Positions 31,644 through 38,453 of a stretch of DNA of 38,453 nt are shown one piece after another. The notes below the pieces were generated by a model. The model saw only the letters and a list, made by a program, of their open reading frames with translations, was not told the origin of the DNA and did no database searches. This DNA is from Dehalococcoidia bacterium (GTDB lineage: Bacteria > Chloroflexota > Dehalococcoidia > GIF9 > AB-539-J10). Position numbers and translations under genes: made by a program. The stretch covers positions 1-38,453 of the forward strand of contig SOHS01000110.1 of NCBI GenBank assembly GCA_004377135.1, written 5' to 3'. The first letter of the stretch is position 1. Each line of letters opens with the position of its first letter.

Positions 31644-33335
31644 ATGTGCCCTATTTGTGGTATTGTAAGTCGGAATGATGAAGATGTGAGCAGCCAGATA
31701 CACTCTCCGATGAGTACACTGTGTAGCAATAGTTCTGCCGAGGCCTGGCTTGTTTCCGAGGGAGTGTCATACAGATGGCCAATGGATGCTCAGGCAATAA
31801 GAAGACAGGCCCTGGGGCAGGTCTCGTTTGCCACCAGGGAACAAGGCTCAGTAAGGCCTGGCTTTAATCACAACGGCAATTTATCCGTGCTTTGTGAGGG
31901 TAATCTCTATAATAGTGAGAATCTAAGATTGAGCCTCGCCTCGAAGCAGAAACCAGCTAGCGGAAGTACAGCCGAGATAGTAGCTTACTTGCTGTCAGAA
32001 AGATATCAGGGAGACCTGGTTGATGCACTAAAACAGGTGTCGCCCATGCTCGATGGCGAATTCTGTCTGGCAGCAAGTGATGGGAAGCAAGTTGTGCTCA
32101 CGAGGGATTTTGCCGGCCTCAGGCCGGCATGCTATGCCGAAAACAACAAAATTTTTGCCTTTGCCTCAAGGAAGACGGCTCTATGGGAGATAGGGCTGCG
32201 TAATGTAAGACCCCTGCGAGCAGGAATGATTGCTTCTTTTGGCAAAGATGGCATTATTCTTGATAAAGCCTACCCATTGAGCAAGATGAATATTCAAGTG
32301 ACCATCACCGACCTGGCTGAAGCTGTTGACAGCTACTGCGCCCTGCTTAAGGCGGCTGTTGAGAGGAGATTATACAATGTTAAAAGAGTAGCAGCGCTCG
32401 TTTCAGGAGGTGTAGACAGTTGCCTGATAGCTAAGCTTGTCTCAGACATGTCCGCAATGAGGGGCATTGAGGTAACCACTTATACTGCTGGCGTAGAGGG
32501 GGCGACTGATATTGAATATGCCAAACGCTTTGCTCAAGAGCTGGGGCTAAAGCATAAGGTGAGGAGGCTGAGCCAGGATGAGATTGAGTCATACATACCC
32601 CGAGTAGCTGCTGCTGTTGAGGAGAGGGACTTTGTACAAATTGAAGCCGGTATCGGAGTCTATGCCGCGGTGGAGATGGCAAGCCAAGATGGTCTCAAGG
32701 TAATCTTCTCAGGTCAGGGTCCAGATGAGCTATGGGGAGGCTACAGCTGGTATCCTCAAGTTATTGCCAAAGATGGCTATGACAGTCTTCTGCAGAATAT
32801 GTGGGGTGATTTAGAGAGAGCCGACGTGGAGACCTTTGACAGGGAGAACCGAATTGCTATGGCACACGGGGTGGAAAAGGTGTTCCCTTACGTTGATATT
32901 AATGTAGTCAAGCTGGCAATGAGCGTGTCGCCTCACCTCAAGATTACCTCTACTGAAGACAGGATTGGCAAGCGTCCCCATCGGGAGGCAGCCAAAAGGC
33001 TTGGACTACCTGCGCAATATGCTGACCGAAGTAAAGAAGCAGCCCAGCATGGTACAGGAATTCATGGTACCCTTGACGCAATAGCACGCAAGAATGGCTT
33101 TACTCCTGAGTTAGTGGAGCATGTTGGGTATGCTAGTGATAAAGTGAGCCAGGAAAAGTTAGCCAGTTCCACCCGTTACGGCTACCTATATGCAGAAAAG
33201 GAGCTCTGGCAGATACCCCAGCACATTCAGTTCTTCTTTGACTCGGTAGCGTACAGGAGTAACCTGCTCAATGAAGCGGAAAGGTCAAGGATAGAGCAAT
33301 TTCTAAAGAAGGCAAGTATTTGTTTAAACCAATGA
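31644..33335 (+). CDS. Asparagine-synthase-like glutamine amidotransferase
   Basis: 563 residues with both AsnB-type domains. Cys2 after the initiator Met (MCPICGIVSRN) is the Ntn glutaminase nucleophile. EGNLYNSENLRL and LDGEFCLAASDG continue that domain. The synthetase domain has the PP-loop SGGVDS at 254-259 and GQGPDELWGGY near 360. All catalytic motifs look intact, so it should adenylate a carboxylate and amidate it with ammonia from glutamine. Its place between the GDP-mannose enzyme and mpgP suggests a substrate from that pathway rather than aspartate. Plain asparagine synthetase remains possible. A 100-nt gap precedes it. Confidence 0.85.
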   Translation: MCPICGIVSRNDEDVSSQIHSPMSTLCSNSSAEAWLVSEGVSYRWPMDAQAIRRQALGQVSFATREQGSVRPGFNHNGNLSVLCEGNLYNSENLRLSLASKQKPASGSTAEIVAYLLSERYQGDLVDALKQVSPMLDGEFCLAASDGKQVVLTRDFAGLRPACYAENNKIFAFASRKTALWEIGLRNVRPLRAGMIASFGKDGIILDKAYPLSKMNIQVTITDLAEAVDSYCALLKAAVERRLYNVKRVAALVSGGVDSCLIAKLVSDMSAMRGIEVTTYTAGVEGATDIEYAKRFAQELGLKHKVRRLSQDEIESYIPRVAAAVEERDFVQIEAGIGVYAAVEMASQDGLKVIFSGQGPDELWGGYSWYPQVIAKDGYDSLLQNMWGDLERADVETFDRENRIAMAHGVEKVFPYVDINVVKLAMSVSPHLKITSTEDRIGKRPHREAAKRLGLPAQYADRSKEAAQHGTGIHGTLDAIARKNGFTPELVEHVGYASDKVSQEKLASSTRYGYLYAEKELWQIPQHIQFFFDSVAYRSNLLNEAERSRIEQFLKKASICLNQ

Positions 33336-33378
33336 ATGATGCCAAGCTGGGATTCGTTCATGGGCAGGGTTAAGATTG

Positions 33379-34197
33379 ATGAAGTTGAAACCAGTTATTT
33401 TCACCGACTTAGATGGTACTTTGCTAGACCTGGAAACTTACTCTTATGAAAGAGCTTTGCCATCCATAGAGTATTTACGAAGCCAGGAGGTACCTATTAT
33501 CTTCTGCTCGGCCAAGACCAGAGCTGAGCAAGAGGTATATCGAAAAGAGTTGCAGATAAACGACCCATTCATTGTGGAAAATGGAGGGGCGGTCTTCATT
33601 TCTCAAGGCTATTTCCCGTTTGATTTTGAGTATCATAAAGCTAAGGATAGTTACCAGGTAATTGAACTCGGCATCCCCTATCACCGAATCAGAGAGATTT
33701 TGGTACAGATAAGGGATGATACCGGGGTCAATTTTAGAGGTTTTGGTGATATGAGTGCGGAGGAAGTAGCATCATTGACGAACTTGGATCTCGGAGCCGC
33801 ACAGCGAGCCAAAGCCAAAGAGTATGACGAAACCCTTAATCTTCAGGGAATACCGGACGAGATTAATAGAGTGCTAAATGCGATAAGGAAAATGGGCCTC
33901 AATTATACATCTGGCAGCCGCTATTGTGACGTCACCGGTCCAAATGACAAAGGAAAGGCAACAAGAATCCTCATTGACTTATTCAACAGAAAATCAGGAC
34001 AAATAAAGACAATAGCCATAGGTGATAGCCCTAATGACTTGCCTATGCTCTCAGCAGTGGACATCCCCGTCTTGGTACAAAAGCCGGGAGGGACTTGGGA
34101 AGAGATAGATATACCTCATCTCCACAGGGTGGAGGGGATTGGCCCGGAGGGCTGGGCAAGGGCTGTTGAGGAAATAATCGAACAGGGAATGGCCTAG
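33379..34197 (+). CDS. mpgP: Mannosyl-3-phosphoglycerate phosphatase
   Basis: Removes the phosphate from mannosyl-3-phosphoglycerate to give mannosylglycerate. 272 residues from ATG 33379; a TTG directly before it is the alternative. HAD motif I DLDGTLLD, the CSAKTRAEQEVYRKEL segment and ENGGAVFI of the MpgP family are present, and motif IV is GDSPNDLPML near the C terminus. The Cof-type cap domain contains the long RGFGDMSAEEVASLT region typical of MpgP. The last gene of the operon, convergent with korC across 135 nt in which no clear terminator is visible. Confidence 0.93.
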   Translation: MKLKPVIFTDLDGTLLDLETYSYERALPSIEYLRSQEVPIIFCSAKTRAEQEVYRKELQINDPFIVENGGAVFISQGYFPFDFEYHKAKDSYQVIELGIPYHRIREILVQIRDDTGVNFRGFGDMSAEEVASLTNLDLGAAQRAKAKEYDETLNLQGIPDEINRVLNAIRKMGLNYTSGSRYCDVTGPNDKGKATRILIDLFNRKSGQIKTIAIGDSPNDLPMLSAVDIPVLVQKPGGTWEEIDIPHLHRVEGIGPEGWARAVEEIIEQGMA

Positions 34198-34332
34198 TCT
34201 TCGGAGATCAGTATTGAAAGCTGGAGTAATTCAAATTGGCCTTTGCCATGAAATAGGAACAAACATGGAATAGAATTTGCTTTTGATTAATACTTTATCT
34301 CTATTGATATTGTACAAACCGGCAAATATTGC

Positions 34333-34905
34333 CTAGACCTCTACAGGGCCTTCGAGTTCTTGAAATGCGATGTGTTTCTTCAAATCCCTACCCAGCTTGA
34401 CCCCTTCCCGGAAGGCGACCAGATTCGACCGGATAGTTCCCTGAGGCATCCTTTTAGCAATGGCTTTATGGATAGAGTGGGTAGAAAACCAAGGGCAGAA
34501 AGGTGCCAATACCCCCACAGCCAACATATTGGCAAATTTCTGCTCTTTATATGTATTTTGAGACAATCTAGAAAAAGGCGCTCTTACTACATTCACCCAA
34601 AATACACTATTCACCAAATCAGCGTCTACTATGACCAAGCCCTGAGGCTTCATATCGCGCAGGTTTTCGTCACAAGCCCTCTGATTGAAGGCCAGTAATA
34701 TGTCCAAGCCCAGCGTCTTAGGATAATCTATTTCGGCATCGCTGATGATTACCTCTGAGACGGAAGTCCCGCCGCGGGCTTCGGGACCATAGTTTTGACT
34801 TTGGATAACATAGTATCCCTTAAAGATACCTGCTTCAGCTAGGATGATTCCTGCTATTATGATTCCTTGTCCCCCGCTGCCGGCAATTCTTATTTCATAG
34901 CGCAT
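34333..34905 (-). CDS. korC: 2-oxoacid:ferredoxin oxidoreductase gamma subunit
   Basis: 190 residues of the gamma domain: IRIAGSGGQGIIIAGIILAEAG at the start and NYGPEARGGTSVSEVIIS, both standard for KorC/VorC. It shapes the CoA and acyl-binding region of the enzyme. It overlaps korB by 11 nt and ends the korDABC operon. The 2-oxoglutarate assignment is by subunit style; other 2-oxoacids are possible. Confidence 0.9.
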   Translation of the reverse strand: MRYEIRIAGSGGQGIIIAGIILAEAGIFKGYYVIQSQNYGPEARGGTSVSEVIISDAEIDYPKTLGLDILLAFNQRACDENLRDMKPQGLVIVDADLVNSVFWVNVVRAPFSRLSQNTYKEQKFANMLAVGVLAPFCPWFSTHSIHKAIAKRMPQGTIRSNLVAFREGVKLGRDLKKHIAFQELEGPVEV

Positions 34906-35734
34906 TGTCTTCCAACCTGCATTTCGCTATCAGTTTTTCATACATTTCATGGTATGCCGGCGCCTTTCTATCTACCAGCACGCCAATTACTATTTTTTGT
35001 CTAAGCTCTTCCTCCCCAAGGTCCTTTGCTTTCTCTACCCGTACTGCGTTGTCTCTCTGCCACTTCATCATTTCCACTGGTGATTCCAAGCCTATCTCCC
35101 GACCAAAGTACGTCGTACAATGAGAGACGACTTCAACCACGGAAAATCCTTCCTTACCAATAGCCATCCCGATTATTTCTTCAAGGAGGCGAGCGTGATA
35201 AACAGTAGACCGTGCCACAAAGGTGGCTCCAGCTTCCCTGGCTAGTCCACAGATGTCAAAGGGGGATTCTAGGTTTCCGTGGGGAGAAGAGCTTGTCTTT
35301 AGCCCAAAAGGGGTAGTAGGAGAAAATTGCCCGCCAGTCATGCCATATGTTTGGTTGTTGATGATTATTGAGGTAATTCCGATGTTCCTTCTAGCGGCAT
35401 GTATAAAATGGTTCCCCCCGATAGCGGTAGCATCCCCGTCCCCCATAACTACAATTACTTTGAGAGATGGATTGGCCAGTTTTATCCCGGTAGCAAAGGT
35501 AAGCGCTCTGCCATGGGTAGTATGCAAAGTATTGAAGTCCACATAGGTTGGCAACCGGCCGGAACACCCTATCCCAGAAATAAGGACGACGTCGTCCTTA
35601 CCATACCCACCGCCATCAATGGCTCTGATGAGTGCACCGAGCAGGATACCAATACCACAACCGGGACACCAGATATGTGGGAACCTCTTACTCGAGCGAA
35701 GGTATTTGTAAATCAGATGTTCACGTTCTTTCAA
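34895..35734 (-). CDS. korB: 2-oxoacid:ferredoxin oxidoreductase beta subunit
   Basis: 279 residues, the thiamine-pyrophosphate-binding subunit. Cys23 and Cys26 in WCPGCGIG are cluster ligands, and the TPP site has MGDGDATAIGGNHFIHAARRN with NNQTYGMTGGQ. A third cysteine for a [4Fe-4S] cluster is near GIGCSGR, followed later by HCTTYFGRE. It oxidatively decarboxylates (or, in reverse, carboxylates) the 2-oxoacid. ATGA overlap with korA. Confidence 0.92.
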   Translation of the reverse strand: MKEREHLIYKYLRSSKRFPHIWCPGCGIGILLGALIRAIDGGGYGKDDVVLISGIGCSGRLPTYVDFNTLHTTHGRALTFATGIKLANPSLKVIVVMGDGDATAIGGNHFIHAARRNIGITSIIINNQTYGMTGGQFSPTTPFGLKTSSSPHGNLESPFDICGLAREAGATFVARSTVYHARLLEEIIGMAIGKEGFSVVEVVSHCTTYFGREIGLESPVEMMKWQRDNAVRVEKAKDLGEEELRQKIVIGVLVDRKAPAYHEMYEKLIAKCRLEDNAL

Positions 35735-36879
35735 GGGTAAATATCCTCCAAGCTTCTCAGTATCTCTTTGGGGGAAATCATAGTTCCATCTACTTTATTT
35801 AATGTCACTATTTCACATCCTCCCTGACTAACTCTCTTGACCTCCCGTGACAGTTGCCCCATGTTCATCTCAGGGACAAGCACCTTTGCCGAGCTTTGCA
35901 AAAACCTTATTACAGTATGGCGCATGAATGGCCAGAGCACTTTAAGCTTGATTAGTCCTACCTTTAGCCCTTTTTCTCTGGCTTCCTTTACTGCGTGTAG
36001 CGCTGACCTAGCTACCGAACCATAAGCGATAATAGTGACCACGGAATCGTCAGCCTGGTACGAATCGAACCATTGAAGGAGGTGGAAATCTTTGGAAATC
36101 TTGCTGAAAAGACGGTCGATGAGGGTTCCCACTTCATCACTACGTGTCGTTGGGTAACCCCGTATATCGTGGGCTAAACCCGTTACATGATAACGGTATC
36201 CCTCACCGAAGGCAGGCATGGGAGGTACGCCTGTCTGTCTATCATCGTAGGGCGTGTACCACTCCGGAGGAACGTTAGGTTTACGTCTCTCCTCAACAAC
36301 TAGCTCGTCGCTTGGTGGAAGAATAACGCTTTCCCGCGTATGAGCGGTTACCTCGTCCGTCAGTAATATCACCGGAATGCGATACCTTTCTGAAAGGTTG
36401 AAAGCTTTTATGGTAAGGTCAAAGAACTCGTATGTTGACGAAGGACAGAGGACGATTATTGGGTGGTCGCCATGGGCTCCCCAGCGTGCCTGCATAACAT
36501 CGCCCTGGGCCGGTAGAGTAGGCAGCCCAGTGCTAGGACCGCCTCGCATCACATCCACTATCACACAAGGAACCTCTGCCATACAGGCGAAGCTTATATG
36601 CTCCTGCATCAAGGAGAACCCCGGGCTACTGGTAGCAGTCATGCTCTTGAGTCCAGTTAGTGAGGCTCCAATTACTGCTCCTAAACTAGCGATCTCGTCT
36701 TCCATCTGGATGAAGACGCCGCCCGCTTTGGGAAGCTGCCGGGACATTTGCTCCATGATTTCAGTAGCTGGCGTAATTGGGTAGCCGGCATAGAAACGGC
36801 AACCGGCTATAAGTGCTCCACGAACACAGGCCTCGCTACCCTGAAGTAGAATGCGGTCACTCTTTCTGGTTCTTTTCAT
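35731..36879 (-). CDS. korA: 2-oxoacid:ferredoxin oxidoreductase alpha subunit
   Basis: 382 residues. LLQGSEACVRGALIAGCRFYAGYPITPATEIMEQM is the N-terminal domain I signature and QMEDEIASLGAVIGASLTGLKSMTATSSPGFSLM domain VI. The C-terminal transketolase-like part has TIIAYGSVARSALHAV. No gamma or ferredoxin domain is fused to it; these are separate genes here. It overlaps korD by 23 nt. Confidence 0.92.
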   Translation of the reverse strand: MKRTRKSDRILLQGSEACVRGALIAGCRFYAGYPITPATEIMEQMSRQLPKAGGVFIQMEDEIASLGAVIGASLTGLKSMTATSSPGFSLMQEHISFACMAEVPCVIVDVMRGGPSTGLPTLPAQGDVMQARWGAHGDHPIIVLCPSSTYEFFDLTIKAFNLSERYRIPVILLTDEVTAHTRESVILPPSDELVVEERRKPNVPPEWYTPYDDRQTGVPPMPAFGEGYRYHVTGLAHDIRGYPTTRSDEVGTLIDRLFSKISKDFHLLQWFDSYQADDSVVTIIAYGSVARSALHAVKEAREKGLKVGLIKLKVLWPFMRHTVIRFLQSSAKVLVPEMNMGQLSREVKRVSQGGCEIVTLNKVDGTMISPKEILRSLEDIYP

Positions 36880-37066
36880 CTCCTGACACTATGATGGCAA
36901 AATCGGGGCATCTTATGTCGCACCAGTCACATCCTTTGCACTTTTCTGGGGCTCTGACAAAGGGATAGCCTTCCTCGTTAATGTCTAACACGCCAAGTGG
37001 GCAGAATGCCACACAGATACCACATTTCTTACACCAATCTTTATAAATTTCCACTCGGTTCTTCAT
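36857..37066 (-). CDS. korD: Ferredoxin-like delta subunit
   Basis: 69 residues from ATG 37066; a TTG at 37081 would add five. Two CxxCxxCxxxCP motifs (CKKCGICVAFCP and CKGCDWCDIRCP) bind two [4Fe-4S] clusters. It carries electrons between the TPP centre and free ferredoxin. First gene of the operon, ahead of korA. No clear promoter is seen upstream. Confidence 0.9.
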   Translation of the reverse strand: MKNRVEIYKDWCKKCGICVAFCPLGVLDINEEGYPFVRAPEKCKGCDWCDIRCPDFAIIVSGDEKNQKE

Positions 37067-37514
37067 TATTTCTATACCCAAGGTGCTTGCATCAAGAAAT
37101 GGTGCCCAAGCAGGTAATCTTTACCATACATTTTCCTTCGGGAAATCCATTTGCTCGACAAAATACTCGTTAAAATCATGACGAAAAGAGAGTTCAATGT
37201 GCTCGATGAAATCGATGAGGTCTCGGGCATCAGATCAATCGCCATAGTCTCAGTTGTACACTTAACCAGCATTAATAGCGTAAATGATTGGGCCTATGAT
37301 GTCAATGACTACTACAAGTATATGTGGGGAATATCTGTCGCCCACCGTGTTAGCGACAAGTAATTGTTACTTTTGTAGTATAGATTGTGTCCAATTAGAC
37401 CGTCGTGCTTCAAATCTTACGTTGAAATTGGCAAGTATTTGCAACTGCTTACTTCTTGGGTAGTCTGTCTGACAATGAAAAAAACCGCCGATATATCGAC
37501 AGATTCTGAAGCCA
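37067..37514. other. Non-coding stretch between korD and the second tRNA-Gly remnant
   Basis: About 450 nt. A plus-strand 70-codon frame at 37151-37363 begins at TTG with no ribosome-binding site and no family resemblance. I see no gene here. The stretch probably includes the kor promoter, but no box pair is good enough to name. Confidence 0.45.
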
Positions 37515-37560
37515 TGTGGAGCGGGAGACGGGACTCGAACCCGCGACACCCTGCTTGGAA
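37515..37560 (-). repeat. tRNA-Gly 3'-half remnant, copy B
   Basis: On the minus strand it gives loop CTTCCAA (Gly anticodon TCC), the T arm with GGTTCGAGTCC and acceptor strand CTCCCGC followed by TCCA. The last 46 nt are tRNA-like, but the matching acceptor 5' strand and D arm are not found upstream. Pairs with copy A at 28616-28661 in direct orientation, 8.9 kb apart. Confidence 0.75.
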
Positions 37561-37770
37561 GGAATATTACTCTAAACGGTGTGGCATAAACATACATAAG
37601 GCAAGCGAAAGTTGTCCAGTTATCATCTGGAAAAAGCACGGATGTTGTTGGGATAGCAACCCGTCCCAAACATTTTAACGTCAAAATAACGTCAATTTTT
37701 CAGGTATATCTTGGAGTTCTACGGGGCACCGGTTTCTTGGGGACAAGAGTCTTAGTAAGCTTTTTAAGGG

Positions 37771-37995
37771 CTACGGTGCTGCCTCGATCAGATTCCATTT
37801 GGCGAGCTCGACCTCAAGGCCCACGGCGACCACGGTGCCATCGGACTTAAGCCCTATCGTCCGTTTATAGCGTGCGGAGATGATAGGGTTGACCCCAAAG
37901 TTGGTGGTGATAGAGTAGTTGCCACTCATGGTGATGGTGGTTGAGGCAGCATATACATCGGCGATGGTGCATACATCGCCGATCCAGTTGACAAA
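37771..37995 (-). pseudogene. Remnant of an InlB-repeat / RCC1-type surface protein
   Basis: A minus-strand frame of 74 codons bounded upstream by a stop (TGA at 37998-37996) and with no start until an internal Met. It reads CTIADVYAASTTITMSGNYS, then GLKSDGTVVAVG, then ELAKWNLIEAAP and a stop. The first part resembles the InlB_B (YSIxxNF) repeat and the second an RCC1 repeat, as in large secreted repeat proteins. Only the C-terminal end remains. It could be a broken gene left by insertion or recombination. Confidence 0.55.
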
Positions 37996-38017
37996 TCAAA
38001 ATTTGAGCATCATAATG

Positions 38018-38039
38018 TATATGCAATAATGCGCATATA
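38018..38039 (+). promoter_or_regulatory. Operator palindrome upstream of arsR
   Basis: TATATGC (38018-38024) and GCATATA (38033-38039) are a perfect seven-base inverted repeat with an 8-nt spacer. It ends just before the ribosome-binding site AAGGAG of the regulator, a typical autorepression position for ArsR proteins. Confidence 0.6.
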
Positions 38040-38051
38040 AGGAGTTCTTCT

Positions 38052-38426
38052 ATGAGGGAGACTATTAAAGCCTTCAAAGCTCTTTCTGATGAGACCAGGT
38101 TAAGAATACTCAATATCTTACTAGAGAGGGAGTGTTGCGTCTGTGAAGTAATGCAGGCATTGGACATCTCGCAGACTAGAGCGTCACGTAATTTGGCTGC
38201 GCTTTACGAGGCCGGTTTCCTTAAACTGCGAAGGGATGGACTTTGGTCACTCTATTCCATCAATAGGGATGACATGAATGAATACTTAGCCGATTTGGTA
38301 CAGGCAGTAACTAAGGCACTGGAAGGGAACAAGGCGCTTGAGCAGGATCGAGAGCGTTTGAGGAAAGCTGTGCGGGTGGGCCCCGGTTGTGCTGAAAAGA
38401 TGCGTGGAAAAAAGACCATCGCATGA
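38052..38426 (+). CDS. ArsR-family transcriptional regulator
   Basis: 124 residues, winged-helix repressor. FKALSDETRLRILNILLE is the family N terminus. ECCVCEVMQALDISQTRASRNLAAL contains the metal/arsenite-sensing CxC-like motif (ECCVCE, compare ELCVCD of ArsR) in the recognition region, and LRRDGLWSLYSI is the wing. A Cys near the C terminus (GPGCAEK) may be a further ligand. Such proteins release DNA on binding As(III) or a soft metal. The regulated gene probably lies past the window edge. The start has AAGGAG 7 nt upstream. Confidence 0.88.
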   Translation: MRETIKAFKALSDETRLRILNILLERECCVCEVMQALDISQTRASRNLAALYEAGFLKLRRDGLWSLYSINRDDMNEYLADLVQAVTKALEGNKALEQDRERLRKAVRVGPGCAEKMRGKKTIA

Positions 38427-38434
38427 TTTTTTTT

Positions 38435-38449
38435 GCGTATTTATATGCG
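38435..38449 (+). promoter_or_regulatory. Second ArsR-type half-palindrome at the window edge
   Basis: GCGTAT-TTA-TATGCG style sequence similar to the arsR operator, with one mismatch between arms. It sits 9 nt after the arsR stop, where a downstream resistance gene would begin. Cut by the window end, so tentative. Confidence 0.35.
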
Positions 38450-38453
38450 TTGA

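Noticed and set aside
37151..37363. 70-codon plus-strand open frame
   Set aside because: TTG start without Shine-Dalgarno, no known family, and no coupling to neighbours.
37385..37678. 97-codon plus-strand open frame
   Set aside because: It is the antisense reading of the tRNA-Gly remnant and its flanks; phrases such as GRRDSNPRHPAW are typical of mis-translated tRNA genes.
37640..37700. Tandem AACGTCAA repeats as a replication or partition site
   Set aside because: Only two short copies, too few to support such a role.
37865..38167. 100-codon minus-strand open frame opposite arsR
   Set aside because: It is antisense to the well-supported ArsR gene and rich in His and Cys from frame shadowing.
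1..38453. CRISPR array, transposase, integrase or rRNA gene
   Set aside because: No regularly spaced repeats, recombinase motifs or rRNA sequences were seen on either strand.

Overview
The window looks like a chromosome segment from an uncultured Chloroflexota bacterium, probably of the class Dehalococcoidia or a close relative. This is inferred from ribosomal and FAS-II protein style, the fusA-rpsJ junction and the mannosylglycerate genes (a mannosylglycerate pathway is known in Dehalococcoides mccartyi). No marker was searched, so the placement is moderate. Codon use is mixed, with frequent TTG and GTG starts and tightly packed genes.

Layout. (1) 1-2000: an epoxide-hydrolase-type alpha/beta hydrolase, a DUF3795 protein, tRNA-Glu(CTC) and tRNA-Gln(CTG). 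A copy of the last 23 nt of the tRNA-Glu region lies at the window edge. (2) 2107-21382, minus strand: one colinear str-S10-spc-alpha superoperon read rpsL, rpsG, fusA, rpsJ through rplQ, truA, rplM, rpsI, with secY, adk, map, infA, rpmJ and rpoA inside. tuf and rpmD are missing from their usual places. A 31-codon gene for a bS22-like (AURKAIP1/COX24-type) ribosomal protein sits between rplW and rplB. A strong promoter and a terminator-like leader hairpin precede rpsL. (3) 21786-28252, minus strand: a fatty-acid synthesis operon read MaoC-N, MaoC, plsX, acpP, fabL, fabF, fabG, followed by a U32-family iron-sulfur protein with its own duplicated promoter. (4) 28497-37560: a tRNA-Met, then a segment of about 8.9 kb bounded by two 46-nt direct repeats that match the 3' half of a tRNA-Gly. 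Inside, on the plus strand, are mpgS, a GDP-mannose pyrophosphorylase, an asparagine-synthase-like amidotransferase and mpgP. Convergent on the minus strand is a korDABC 2-oxoacid:ferredoxin oxidoreductase operon. (5) 37561-38453: a decayed InlB/RCC1-type protein fragment and an ArsR-family regulator with a palindromic operator.

How it works together. Regions 2 and 3 are housekeeping (translation, secretion, membrane lipids). Region 4 looks like an acquired metabolic module. GDP-mannose from the pyrophosphorylase feeds MpgS, MpgP removes the phosphate to give the compatible solute mannosylglycerate, and the embedded amidotransferase may turn the product into an amide (mannosylglyceramide). 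The Kor complex supplies reduced ferredoxin or 2-oxoglutarate.

Most notable: the unannotated bS22-like gene inside the S10 operon, the amidotransferase inside a mannosylglycerate operon, tRNA 3'-end scars bounding cargo genes, and palindromic repeats that have rewritten the 3' ends of rplM and adk.
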